From the NCBI GenBank assembly GCA_009782615.1, contig WRIS01000002.1, positions 1-64,000 of the forward strand: a stretch of 64,000 nt of DNA, given 5' to 3'. Made by a program: the position numbers and the translations under genes. The stretch is from Eggerthellaceae bacterium. Its GTDB lineage: Bacteria; Actinomycetota; Coriobacteriia; Coriobacteriales; Eggerthellaceae. Positions 25,131 to 34,275 of this stretch are shown piece by piece. Each line of letters opens with the position of its first letter. Within the stretch, counting starts at the first letter, position 1. Under the pieces are notes generated by a model. The model was not told where the DNA came from. It did no database searches and saw nothing but the letters and a program-made list of their open reading frames with translations.

Positions 25131-26495
25131 ATGCTTTATCTCTCACAAATGCTCGGAGAACCTGTTATTGATTCGACGGGCACAAAGATTGGAAAGATTT
25201 CTGACCTGGCTATTTCGACAGGCGAAGTGTTTCCCCGCATTACCAGTCTGGCTTTTAAGGGGCCCGACAAGACACCATTCATGGTTTCGTGGCGCAAATA
25301 TGTCGAAAGTTTTGACGAGGACGGCATTAATCTTGGAACCGAAGGCCACAATATTCGCTTTAGCTATCTACAACCTGACGAAGTTTTGCTCGCACGCGAT
25401 TTGCTGAACCGTCAGATTGTCGATACGCAAGGAATGAAGGTTGTGCGCGTAAACGACCTTAAGCTTTCCGTTTCAGGCAAACAACTGCGCTTGCTCGGTG
25501 CCGAAGTGGGCTTTCGCGGCATCATGCGCGGAATTTCGCGTCGCTTCGAACGAAGCGTTGTTGCAGCGGCAAAGCTTTTCGGAAAGAAAATCGACGAGCA
25601 AATTATCGCCTGGAACTACATGGACTTACTTGACCGTGACCTTTCCAAGGTTCAGCTTTCCGTTACCCACAAACGCTTAAACGAACTGCATCCAGCAGAT
25701 GTGGCAGACATCCTTGAACAACTTGACCCTCAGCAGCGGGCAAGCGTGTTTGCGCACTTAGATGACGCGCGCGCAACGGATGCTATTTCGGAAATGGAAG
25801 ATGAGTTCCAAGCAGACATCATCGAAGATCTCGATGAAACCCAGGCTTCTGTTTTGCTGGGGAACATGGATCCTGACGACGCTGCCGATATCGTGCGTGA
25901 CCTGTCGTATGAAAAAGCCGAAACCTTGCTGCGCTTGATGGGTGTTGAAGACGCGACGGCGATTCGCGGGCTTCTTGGGTTTAAGGAAGGCACCGCAGGC
26001 GGCATGATGACCACGCAATACGTTGCCGTCGCCGAAACGAAAACCGTGGCAGAAACAATTGAGGCCTTACGGGAACTCGACGAAGACTTCCCCACCGTTC
26101 ACTATGTTTACGTGTTGGACGATTACGGCAAGCTAGTCGGCGTGGTTTCGCTGCGCACGCTGGTGCTGGTGAACGCCTCAACACCCGTGAAAGACATTAT
26201 GTATACCGATTTGATTTCGGTGCTTCCTACCGAAACCGAAGAAGACGTTGCGGCTGACGTTTTCAAATATGACCTGCCCGCTATGCCCGTTGTTGATGAA
26301 TCGGGCACGTTGTTGGGCATTGTTACGGTTGACGATGCCTACGACGTTATCGAAGAGGATGCCAGTGCCGAAAAGACTAAAAAGCGTGTTTTGGTAACCA
26401 TCGGCCTTGTTTTGGCAGCATTAATTTTCCTTTTTGTTTACACGGCGGTTTTGTTCCAAGTTATTGGCTATCATCCTTTGAGTTCTGCGGGATAG
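25131..26495 (+). CDS. PRC-barrel / MgtE-N / CBS protein, likely Mg2+ sensor partner
   Basis: This 454-residue protein has two PRC-barrel-like segments (residues 1-70, MLYLSQMLGEPVIDSTGTKI; and about 85-140, NRQIVDTQGMKVVRVNDLKL), an MgtE N-terminal superhelical domain (about 175-290; LHPADVADILEQLDPQQRASV, DDAADIVRDL), two CBS domains (about 295-415) and one C-terminal helix (VLVTIGLVLAALIFLFVYTA). It lacks the MgtE pore. In MgtE these soluble domains sense Mg2+. The next gene, 16 bases on, is an NRMT-type transporter, so this protein probably regulates it. The ATG at 25131 follows AAGGGGG. Confidence 0.82.
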   Translation: MLYLSQMLGEPVIDSTGTKIGKISDLAISTGEVFPRITSLAFKGPDKTPFMVSWRKYVESFDEDGINLGTEGHNIRFSYLQPDEVLLARDLLNRQIVDTQGMKVVRVNDLKLSVSGKQLRLLGAEVGFRGIMRGISRRFERSVVAAAKLFGKKIDEQIIAWNYMDLLDRDLSKVQLSVTHKRLNELHPADVADILEQLDPQQRASVFAHLDDARATDAISEMEDEFQADIIEDLDETQASVLLGNMDPDDAADIVRDLSYEKAETLLRLMGVEDATAIRGLLGFKEGTAGGMMTTQYVAVAETKTVAETIEALRELDEDFPTVHYVYVLDDYGKLVGVVSLRTLVLVNASTPVKDIMYTDLISVLPTETEEDVAADVFKYDLPAMPVVDESGTLLGIVTVDDAYDVIEEDASAEKTKKRVLVTIGLVLAALIFLFVYTAVLFQVIGYHPLSSAG

Positions 26496-26511
26496 TCTTG
26501 AGGTGATAAAC

Positions 26512-27879
26512 ATGGTTATCAAGCCTAAAAATAGTGCGGATAAAACCTCCGCTGAAGGGGCAGGTGCTGTCGGTTCCGCCGATTTGAGCGTTGGGGGCAC
26601 TGGCGAGGGTGTTGCCGAAGGCGTGCTTCAGGCCCCCTCCAAGAAGAAAAGTAAACTCTGGTTGTTCCTTGCAGCGCTCGGACCAGGCGTTGTCACCGCT
26701 ATGGCAGGCAACGACGCTGGCGGCATTTCGACCTATTCAGTTGTTGGTGCTGAATTTGGGTTCACCACCTTGTGGGTTGTTCCCGTTATGTGCGTGTTGC
26801 TGATTGTTGTTCAGCTGACCGCCGCACGTATGGGTGCGGTTACGGGCAAGGGTTTTGCGGCACTTATTCGTGAGCGCTTCGGAATACGCTTGACCGCTTT
26901 TGCCATGCTTGCGCTACTTATCGGCAATGTGGCAACCACGTTTTCGGAATTTGCTGGCATTGCTTCAGGCATGGAAATGTTTGGAGTGTCAAAGTATATT
27001 TCCTTACCGATTGCCGCTGCTGCTGTTTGGTTTTTGGTAGTAAGTGGCAGCTACAAGCGCATCGAAAAGATTTTTCTAGTCCTTTCCCTGGTGTTCGTCA
27101 CCTACGTAATTGCGGCGTTCATGGCAGAGCCGAACTGGCAAGAAGCCGCCATCAACACCGTAGTGCCTCATGTGATAGGAAATATCAATTTCATATCGCT
27201 TGTCATTGCCATGATTGGTACCACCATTGCGCCGTGGATGATGTTTTTCAACCAAAGCAATGTGGTGGAAAAAGGCGAAGGCATTAAAGGGCTTTTCTCA
27301 CAAAAGGTTGATGTGTATTCTGGCGTTATCGCCGCTTGCCTTGTTGCCTGGTTCATCGTTATCACCACCGCAACCGTGCTTTATCCTCATGGTATTGCTA
27401 TCGAAAGTGCCGCCGATGCAGCACAGGCACTTGAACCTTTCGCTGGGCAGTATGCGCGCGCGCTTTTCGCCATAGGGCTTATTGCTGCTTCGTTTTTGGC
27501 AGCATGTGTGTTGCCGCTGACCACCTCTTTCGTTATTTGCGAAGCTTTCGGTTGGGAGGCAGGCGTTTCTTTCACCTGGAAAGAAGCTCCGCTTTTCAAG
27601 GGAATCTTGACCTTCGTTATCTTGTTTTCGGTCGGCGTTGACCTTATTCCCAACATCAACTTATTGGGGGTCATGCTCACAGCACAGTTCGTAAACGGCG
27701 TTATCTTGCCCGTATTATTGGTGTTCATGGCGCTTATTTCCGCCGACAAACGCATCATGCACGAATATCGCAGCAAGGCAGGCTCGCTCGGACTTTTGTG
27801 GCTTACGGTTATCGTTGTCACCATTTTGACCGTAATCTTGCTAGTCATGCAAGTTCTCGGTGTTGGTGTCGTTGTTTAG
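26512..27879 (+). CDS. NRAMP-related magnesium transporter (NRMT type, SLC11 family)
   Basis: This 455-residue membrane protein of the SLC11/NRAMP fold has an about 40-residue disordered Gly/Ala/Ser N-terminus, then TM1 ALGPGVVTAMAGNDAGGIST. Classical NRAMPs have DPGN here; GND-A-G replaces it. TM6 reads GTTIAPWMMFFNQSNVV, without the usual metal-binding Ala-x-x-Met arrangement followed by PH. These changes match the NRMT branch, characterised from Eggerthella lenta, which carries Mg2+ rather than selectively Mn2+ or Fe2+. The preceding Mg-sensing-type protein supports this. The stop overlaps the convergent nhaC-like gene by 4 bases. Confidence 0.85.
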   Translation: MVIKPKNSADKTSAEGAGAVGSADLSVGGTGEGVAEGVLQAPSKKKSKLWLFLAALGPGVVTAMAGNDAGGISTYSVVGAEFGFTTLWVVPVMCVLLIVVQLTAARMGAVTGKGFAALIRERFGIRLTAFAMLALLIGNVATTFSEFAGIASGMEMFGVSKYISLPIAAAAVWFLVVSGSYKRIEKIFLVLSLVFVTYVIAAFMAEPNWQEAAINTVVPHVIGNINFISLVIAMIGTTIAPWMMFFNQSNVVEKGEGIKGLFSQKVDVYSGVIAACLVAWFIVITTATVLYPHGIAIESAADAAQALEPFAGQYARALFAIGLIAASFLAACVLPLTTSFVICEAFGWEAGVSFTWKEAPLFKGILTFVILFSVGVDLIPNINLLGVMLTAQFVNGVILPVLLVFMALISADKRIMHEYRSKAGSLGLLWLTVIVVTILTVILLVMQVLGVGVVV

Positions 27880-29552
27880 TGGACAGCTTTTTTCTTAGGC
27901 AACTTGATGCTTGTCTTTGAGAGAACAAACGCCGCTACCACAATCAAGAACGCCGAAATCAGCAGCGGAACCCAGGGATTACCCACAAACGCGCAGACAA
28001 CATAACCAATCAAACACATCACCATAACAAGCGTGGCGTACGGTAGCTGCGTGGCTACGTGGCGCAAGTGATTGCACTGGGCACCCGCTGAAGAAAGAAT
28101 GGTCGTATCCGAAATCGGGGATATGTGGTCACCGTACACCGCACCACCCAAGGTCGCTCCAACCGCCACCAAAAAGAGGGGGTCACTCGGCGCAAAAAGC
28201 CCGACAACAATAGGCATCACGAGCGCTATCGTTCCCCAAGAAGTTCCAAGAGCAAACGCAATCAGTGCCGCAACCACAAACAAGATTGCAGGCAGATACG
28301 TCATGCTCGCACCGATGCTCGTCAAAAAGCCGCTCACGTATTCACCAGTTCCCAAAAGATAACGGCACGCCCCACCCAAACTCCACGCGAGCACAAGAAT
28401 CATGATGGCGCCAATCATCGAGCGCACGCCTTCCGAAAGCCCTCCCACAAAACCTTCCAGCTTCATCAACTTGCGCGGAATAAACATGAGCGCCGCCGCC
28501 AGAAGTGCGACCGACACGCCGATATTCAAACCGAAAATCGGGTCTTCGCCGATGGCTTCGGAAAAGCTGACTCCCGCGAAAAAACCGCCTGAATACATCA
28601 TTCCGATAATCGCAAAAATAATGAGCAAGACTATCGGGATAATCAGGTCAAAAACCTTACCTTTATCAGAAATGTTGATGCCTTTGTAGTCTTCGATTGA
28701 ATGCTGCGCCGCAGCCTCAATGTCTGCTTCTTCCGCAACCTGAACAGGGATATTGGTGTCAGGCGGAATGGCATCTGGGTCGGATTCGTCGTAGACGCGC
28801 GCTGTAGAAACCGTTTCGAGTGCGCTTTCTTTGTCGGGAATGCGCTGTTTGTCCGCCATGGAAAGATGCGCTTGTTCCTCAGCCGTTTTCATGGGACCGA
28901 AATCAAGCTTGGCAAAGCACATGAAGAACACGAAACCCAAGGTGAGCAAGGCATAAAAGTTATAGGGAATGGATGCGATGAAGGTGGTAAAGCCGCCTTC
29001 TCCCAAATAGCCACCGACCGCCACCGCCCACGAAGAGACTGGGGCAATGATGCAGATAGGGGCGGCTGTTGAGTCAATCAGCCAAGCAAGTTTTTCGCGG
29101 CTGATGCTGAAGCGGTCGGTCACGGGGCGCATGACTGCGCCAACCGTAAGGCAGTTGAAATAGTCGTCCACAAAGATGATGATTCCCAGCGCCGCCGTCA
29201 ACACCGTTGCCATGCGCGCGCTTTTGATGTGCTGTGACACCCATTCACCGTACGCTCGTGAGCCGCCTGCCGAGGCAATCACCACCACAAGCGCGCCTAA
29301 AAGCGCAAGGAACAAAAGCAAGGCTCCGTTTCCCGTGATTTGCTCCGCCATCATTTGCGGCACCATGGTAAAGCTGTCGACCAGCTGGGAAAACCCCGCG
29401 CCGTTGAGCGAAAACTGATAGATTATCATTCCCGCGAAAACACCGATAGTCAGCGAAGAATACACTTCTTTGGTGATAAGCGCCAGACCAAGCGCTAAGA
29501 TTGGCGGGACAATAGACAACAAACCGATGCTGATAGGGTCAAAACCTTCCAT
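27876..29552 (-). CDS. NhaC-family Na+/H+ antiporter
   Basis: This 558-residue polytopic membrane protein of the NhaC ion-transporter superfamily has the family-typical segments FVDDYFNCLTVGAVMRPV, IDSTAAPICIIAPVSSWAV, FALGTSWGTIALVMPIVV and GDHISPISDTTILSSAGAQC. A central hydrophilic loop (about 225-300, rich in Glu and Asp) separates two helical bundles. It probably exchanges Na+ for H+ or a related organic substrate. I chose the ATG at 29552, 8 bases after AAGGGG. It overlaps the convergent transporter gene at its 3' end. Confidence 0.85.
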   Translation of the reverse strand: MEGFDPISIGLLSIVPPILALGLALITKEVYSSLTIGVFAGMIIYQFSLNGAGFSQLVDSFTMVPQMMAEQITGNGALLLFLALLGALVVVIASAGGSRAYGEWVSQHIKSARMATVLTAALGIIIFVDDYFNCLTVGAVMRPVTDRFSISREKLAWLIDSTAAPICIIAPVSSWAVAVGGYLGEGGFTTFIASIPYNFYALLTLGFVFFMCFAKLDFGPMKTAEEQAHLSMADKQRIPDKESALETVSTARVYDESDPDAIPPDTNIPVQVAEEADIEAAAQHSIEDYKGINISDKGKVFDLIIPIVLLIIFAIIGMMYSGGFFAGVSFSEAIGEDPIFGLNIGVSVALLAAALMFIPRKLMKLEGFVGGLSEGVRSMIGAIMILVLAWSLGGACRYLLGTGEYVSGFLTSIGASMTYLPAILFVVAALIAFALGTSWGTIALVMPIVVGLFAPSDPLFLVAVGATLGGAVYGDHISPISDTTILSSAGAQCNHLRHVATQLPYATLVMVMCLIGYVVCAFVGNPWVPLLISAFLIVVAAFVLSKTSIKLPKKKAVH

Positions 29553-29699
29553 GTCGCATCCCCTTACCTGAACCGACTCCGTGCGGTGAGACCCAAAGCT
29601 GCGACATAGTGCCACGAGCGATGCGCCACCATCCGCACCCCAATGCGTTTCAGTATAGCGCTAAATTAGCAAATCAGCATAACTTGTTCGCTTTTATAA

Positions 29700-29732
29700 A
29701 TGAAGAGGGGCGCTATTGCGCACCCCTCATTT
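29700..29732. terminator. Bidirectional terminator-like hairpin
   Basis: AAATGAAGAGGGGCGC pairs with GCGCACCCCTCATTT around a TATT loop. It lies between the sodium symporter stop and the nhaC-like gene and should end the symporter transcript. Confidence 0.75.
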
Positions 29733-29752
29733 CACCTTTGCACCTTTTACGT

Positions 29753-31294
29753 CTATTCGCTGGCCTCTTGGGCTTCGTTTTCGATTAGTTTGTCGTATTC
29801 GCGGTCAATCGCGCCTTCTTGATGCGGCGGTAAAACCGAGAACGGAACCTTCGGCGTTACCAGACTCACCAGCGGAACGAGCACCAGCGACAAAATCATG
29901 GCAAGCGCACCGCAGTTAATCGGGGATGCGATAAAGCCGATGAAGAGGTTTGATACGGTAAGTCCCACGGCGACGATAAAGCTTGTCCAAACAGCCGCCT
30001 TCGAAATGCGTCCACTGTAAAGCCCCCAGAAGAAGGGACCCAAGAACGAACCAGCAAGCGCGCCCCACGATATACCCATCAGCTGCGCGATGAAGGTAAT
30101 CGAAGAGTTGTATTGAACAAGGGCGATACCAGCCGAAATGGCCACGAACAAAACAAGCAGTACGCGCATGGATAAAATCTGGCGTTTTTCATTCATGTTT
30201 TTCACGATGTTGTCTTTGATGAGGTCAAGCGTCAGCGTTGAAGAAGAAGTCAGCACCAAAGAGGAAAGGGTCGACATAGAAGCCGACAAGACGAGCACAA
30301 CAACAATACCAATCAAGATGTCGGGCAAGCCTGAAATCATGGTGGGAATAATGCTGTCAAATATCGGCGTTCCTGCTGGAGTCATTTCGATTGAACCGCC
30401 GTAGAGCCGTCCGAAACCGCCGAGGAAATAACTACCTCCTGCAATAACGAGAGCGAATACAGTTGAAATGATGGCGCCCTGCTTGATGGCGGGCCCAGAT
30501 TTTATGGCGTAGAATTTCTGTACCATTTGCGGAAGAGCCCAGGCTCCCAGGCTCGTAAGAATCAAAACACCCAGCAAGTTGAACAAATCAGGCCCAAAGA
30601 AACTCACAAAAGGACCTGCCATTTCTGTTGTTTCCGAAGAAATCATGGAAAGGTTTACGATGGCTTCGCTAAACCCTCCGTTGTTACCCAGCACCGCAGC
30701 GATAACCGCAACAATGCCAACCAACATGACAAGCCCTTGGATGAAATCGTTGGTGACCGTTGCCATATAGCCGCCGACAACCACATAAATGCAGGTGAGA
30801 ACCGCCATGCCGATGACGCAATATTCATAGGGGATACCAAACGCCATGCCGAACAGGCGCGAAAGCCCGTTGTAGACGCTGGCTGTGTAGGGAATCAAGA
30901 AAGTAAAGATAATAGCAGCAGATGCGATGCGCAAGCCTTTGCTGTTATAACGTTTGCCGAAGAATTCTGGCATAGTCGTCGCTTTCAGGCGATGCGTCAT
31001 TTCGCGCGTGCGCGATCCAAGAATCCACCAGGCAAGAAGGCTTCCAATGATGGCGTTGCCCAGCCCAATCCAGGTTGCTGCAATACCATACTTCCAACCA
31101 AACTGACCAGCGTATCCAACGAAGATTACCGCCGAAAAGTACGAAGTTCCGTACGCAAACGCCGAAAGCCAAGGACCGACGTTGCGTCCGCCCAAAACAA
31201 ATCCGCTCACCGTAGTTGCGTGGCGACGGCTGTAAATGCCGATACCAACGGCGATAGCGGCGAAGGCTATTACAATGATTATCTTAATTACCAT
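29753..31294 (-). CDS. Sodium:solute symporter (SSS family)
   Basis: This 513-residue protein has about 13 hydrophobic segments and belongs to the SSS/SLC5 family. Features include GFVLGGRNVGPWLSAFAYG with the early glycine-rich signature, YGIAATWIGLGNAIIGSLL, LGVLILTSLGAWALPQMVQKFYA, and SASMSTLSSLVLTSSSTL, the Na+-site region in TM8. It is likely PutP/PanF-like, importing a small organic anion or amino acid with Na+; the substrate is not readable. The ATG follows AAGGAG. With the neighbouring antiporter it suggests sodium-coupled physiology. Confidence 0.85.
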   Translation of the reverse strand: MVIKIIIVIAFAAIAVGIGIYSRRHATTVSGFVLGGRNVGPWLSAFAYGTSYFSAVIFVGYAGQFGWKYGIAATWIGLGNAIIGSLLAWWILGSRTREMTHRLKATTMPEFFGKRYNSKGLRIASAAIIFTFLIPYTASVYNGLSRLFGMAFGIPYEYCVIGMAVLTCIYVVVGGYMATVTNDFIQGLVMLVGIVAVIAAVLGNNGGFSEAIVNLSMISSETTEMAGPFVSFFGPDLFNLLGVLILTSLGAWALPQMVQKFYAIKSGPAIKQGAIISTVFALVIAGGSYFLGGFGRLYGGSIEMTPAGTPIFDSIIPTMISGLPDILIGIVVVLVLSASMSTLSSLVLTSSSTLTLDLIKDNIVKNMNEKRQILSMRVLLVLFVAISAGIALVQYNSSITFIAQLMGISWGALAGSFLGPFFWGLYSGRISKAAVWTSFIVAVGLTVSNLFIGFIASPINCGALAMILSLVLVPLVSLVTPKVPFSVLPPHQEGAIDREYDKLIENEAQEASE

Positions 31295-31423
31295 ATCAGC
31301 TCCTTGTCTTGGTAGCGGACGCTACATTACCACAACAAAGCGCTGGAGTGAAGAGGCTTGGGTCAAGAGGCTGGCACGAAATTGGTGCGGGGCTGCTATG
31401 AGCCCGAGAAATTTAGGCGAAAT

Positions 31424-31888
31424 TTATGCCTGCGCCATGCCTTGTTTCATGTCGACTATCTTGTTTCGCGCATCTTCTGAGCCCGTTCCCAATATTTGAA
31501 CGGCAAGTATGGCAGCATTTTTTGCACCATTAATAGCCACACAGGCAACAGGAACGCCTGAGGGCATTTGCACCATAGACAGCAGCGAGTCAAGTCCGCC
31601 CAGGTCACTTGTTTTCATGGGCACGGTAATCACTGGAAGGGGCGTATAGGCAGCAACCACGCCGCCGAGGTGCGCCGCTTTTCCTGCTGCTGCAATAATC
31701 ACGCGAATGCCTCGGTCAACAGCACTTGTCGCCCAATCATGAACTTCCGTTGGCTTGCGATGCGCACTTGCCACCTTTACCTCGAAGGGGATGACAAATT
31801 CGTCAAGTTGCGCCATGCAGGGCTCCATGGCGGGCATGTCGCTTTCCGACCCCATGATAATTCCAACAAGAGGTGTTTGTTCGCTCAT
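31424..31888 (-). CDS. purE: N5-carboxyaminoimidazole ribonucleotide mutase
   Basis: This 154-residue PurE catalyses carboxyl transfer that makes CAIR in purine synthesis. The signatures are IIMGSESDMPAM with the phosphate loop, VASAHRKPTEV with the catalytic His, and IIAAAGKAAHLGGVVAAYT. The GSESD and SAHR patterns fit bacterial class I PurE, although LGGVVA replaces the usual LPGMVA. No purK is in the window. I chose the ATG at 31888, 7 bases after AAGGAG. Confidence 0.92.
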   Translation of the reverse strand: MSEQTPLVGIIMGSESDMPAMEPCMAQLDEFVIPFEVKVASAHRKPTEVHDWATSAVDRGIRVIIAAAGKAAHLGGVVAAYTPLPVITVPMKTSDLGGLDSLLSMVQMPSGVPVACVAINGAKNAAILAVQILGTGSEDARNKIVDMKQGMAQA

Positions 31889-31978
31889 AGTGGGCTCCTT
31901 CATTTCGTTCTTTGGCGTGGCGTCGTTGCCGTGTTTTACCTATCCTATTATTAGTTGTTGTGTCGATTGTAGCAAGTG

Positions 31979-32007
31979 TTGACCTTGTTGGGGTACACCG
32001 CTACAAT
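31979..32007 (+). promoter_or_regulatory. Promoter upstream of tRNA-Phe
   Basis: TTGACC (31979-31984), a 17-base spacer and TACAAT (32002-32007) form a good sigma-70-type promoter about 100 bases before the tRNA gene; no other plus-strand gene follows. Confidence 0.6.
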
Positions 32008-32110
32008 ATCCATTTGCGCTTCAAACAAGGTAATCACAAGGCAGCCGCAAGGTGACCCCATAATAACTGCAGGATGTATTGCAGAAAACTTGCAAAGCAG
32101 CGCGAAACCT

Positions 32111-32186
<76 letters not shown>

Positions 32187-32247
32187 CTTACTCATTGAGG
32201 GGCTTGTAGGATGCAGGTCCCTTTTTGTTTTCTTATCTTTTTCTTTC

Positions 32248-33015
32248 TTACCCGAAATACCAGCCAAGCACCGAAAAGCCCGCCAGCAAGGTGGCTATGG
32301 TAGAAAACGCAATCGCTGGACCAAAAGGAAAGGTGTGGGGTGGTTTTTGACCTACGGCTTTCTTCTTGTTGCGCTGCTTTGCCCGAACACGCAGCACAAA
32401 AGCAAAGACAAGTCCTGCCACGCACGCAAGAAAAAGATTGAAGATGCTTCCGAAAAACCCGAGGAAAAGCCCCGCAACAAACAAAAGCTTGATATCTCCT
32501 CCGCCTAAAGCCAGCTTGCTCGTAACCTGTTCATAGACAACCGCTGCCATCAAAACACTTCCCGCAACCACAACCGCGCCCAACAAGCCATCAAGCGCAA
32601 CGGCAACAAAGCCTTGTTCGAAAAAGGGTTCTAGCAGGCATCCAATGCCAAAAGGCCTACGAGAAACGGGGATAAACCAAACAGTTGCCAGCCAAAGTGC
32701 GATACCTGCCACAATAAATTTGTTGGGAATGGTTGCTGAGTCAAGGTCGGTGAGCACGGCGGCACCCAATAGCCCCGTAAGGACTATATAGGTATACGCC
32801 TGAACACTAAAACCGAATTCGAGGACCAACAAAACAGAAACAATCGCGACCAAAACCCCACAGAGAACTATGCGCAACCACAACACTTGCGCTGAACCAT
32901 TCTTGCTCCAACGGTGTTCAAGCCATGCAACGAAGCCGCCTAAAACAAAACCGAGCACCCCTATTAAAAGAAAGCTACCCAAAGAGCAGCTGCTGTTCGT
33001 CATCATCAAGAGCAT
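32248..33015 (-). CDS. Prepilin peptidase (A24 family)
   Basis: This membrane aspartic peptidase, about 255 residues, is of the type IV prepilin/FlaK family. The two catalytic Asp motifs are LTDLDSATIPNKFIV and LGGGDIKLLF, with the surrounding helices typical of A24. The N-terminal methyltransferase domain with its zinc cysteines is missing, as in shorter family members. It would cleave type IV pilin or pseudopilin leaders, but no pilin genes are in this window. The start is uncertain: GTG at 33030 or ATG at 33015, 33006 or 33003, all overlapping the 3' end of the upstream gene, suggesting coupling. Confidence 0.82.
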   Translation of the reverse strand: MLLMMTNSSCSLGSFLLIGVLGFVLGGFVAWLEHRWSKNGSAQVLWLRIVLCGVLVAIVSVLLVLEFGFSVQAYTYIVLTGLLGAAVLTDLDSATIPNKFIVAGIALWLATVWFIPVSRRPFGIGCLLEPFFEQGFVAVALDGLLGAVVVAGSVLMAAVVYEQVTSKLALGGGDIKLLFVAGLFLGFFGSIFNLFLACVAGLVFAFVLRVRAKQRNKKKAVGQKPPHTFPFGPAIAFSTIATLLAGFSVLGWYFG

Positions 33016-34273
33016 TTCTTGCTTGGTCACGAAGCGTGTTCACTCCGATAAAGAATTGGCGCATCATTACAACCATAAGGTAGCGCCCTTTCGCCGTGAG
33101 AGTAAGTTCTTGATTGTCGTCTGTCGCAAAGGCTCCCGCCAGACGCATGAACGCCATTTCAAACGGGAGGGCGCGCTCAACACTGCGTCCAAAATCTGCC
33201 TTGAATTGTTCTTTGTCGAGCCGCAAGCCAAAAAGTTGCATCATAAAGCGATAGCGCATACGGTCAACGCGAGAAAATCGAGCCTTTCCCATAAGAGACA
33301 TGCGGCCTTGCCCAATTGCTTTATGGTAGTCCTTGAGCGAAAACGTATTCACGTAAAGGCTGTCTTCTAAATAGGTGATGCCCCCGCTTCCGATGGCAGG
33401 ATATTCTTCATAGTCAACCACGTATTCGTCAATCGTATTTTGTTGTTGTCTATTGAAGGTCCACGCGCTCCCATAGCGAAAACACGGCTCAGTTTCGCTC
33501 GTTTTTTCTGCCAGTGTATCACAAATAATTTGGTAAAAATTCTGCTCCCGCGCATAGTCAACCTTTCCAACAGACTCTCTCAAGGAAAGTTCTACTGCAG
33601 GAGAGACCATCAAAGGATAGAAGGTTGTTTGACTCGCGCCACTTTCGATAATCATTTCTAAATCGTTTTTCAGAAGTTCTTCGGTTTGTGCGGGAAAATT
33701 GAATATCATGTCAACGTTAAGCACGGGGAAAAGAGTATTCGCGTATTTGATGCGCTCGAAGATTTCCTTTCCGCTTCCATACTTTTCAAAACGATCCATT
33801 TGCTTGAGTAAGTCATCGTTAAAACTTTGCACACCGACCGACAAGCGCTGCACCCGACCTTTCAGTTTGTCCAAATATTCGGGCGTTAAGTGGTTCGGGT
33901 TTGTTTCACTTGAAACTTCTGTAATCGAAAAAAGATTTCGTGCCAAATCAATGGTTTCACAGAGTTCGTCAATCATGACAGTTGGTGTGCCGCCGCCGAC
34001 ATAGAGGCTCTCAAAATCATAGCCCCTCTCTTTCAAAAGGAGCATTTCGGCTCGAAGACTTTTGAAGTAGGGCTCGGCGTGTTCGGCGCAAAAAATGAAA
34101 CGATGAAACGAACAGTAGGGACATAGTTTCTCGCAAAAAGGAATATGCATATACAGCATATAATCTTTCCCCGCAGTGGGGGCAGGAACAAACATTTCTT
34201 TTGTTCTTTTTATCTTAAAATACTTTTTTGTTCCTTGTTTAACGGCAAGAGCAAGCAGGTTTTCTGAGAGCAT
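32975..34273 (-). CDS. HemN/HemW-like radical SAM protein
   Basis: This 432-residue radical SAM enzyme has the cluster motif MHIPFCEKLCPYCSFHRF (Cx3Cx2C), then LYVGGGTPTVM, SSETNPNHL and LSVGVQSFNDDLLKQM, all as in coproporphyrinogen oxidase-like proteins. A HemN-type C-terminal domain is present (about 335-425). Members include HemN, the haem chaperone HemW and haem-degrading ChuW/HutW-like enzymes; the sequence alone does not decide which. The ATG at 34273 lies just after the purD stop. Confidence 0.8.
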   Translation of the reverse strand: MLSENLLALAVKQGTKKYFKIKRTKEMFVPAPTAGKDYMLYMHIPFCEKLCPYCSFHRFIFCAEHAEPYFKSLRAEMLLLKERGYDFESLYVGGGTPTVMIDELCETIDLARNLFSITEVSSETNPNHLTPEYLDKLKGRVQRLSVGVQSFNDDLLKQMDRFEKYGSGKEIFERIKYANTLFPVLNVDMIFNFPAQTEELLKNDLEMIIESGASQTTFYPLMVSPAVELSLRESVGKVDYAREQNFYQIICDTLAEKTSETEPCFRYGSAWTFNRQQQNTIDEYVVDYEEYPAIGSGGITYLEDSLYVNTFSLKDYHKAIGQGRMSLMGKARFSRVDRMRYRFMMQLFGLRLDKEQFKADFGRSVERALPFEMAFMRLAGAFATDDNQELTLTAKGRYLMVVMMRQFFIGVNTLRDQARNALDDDEQQLLFG

Positions 34274-34275
34274 GT

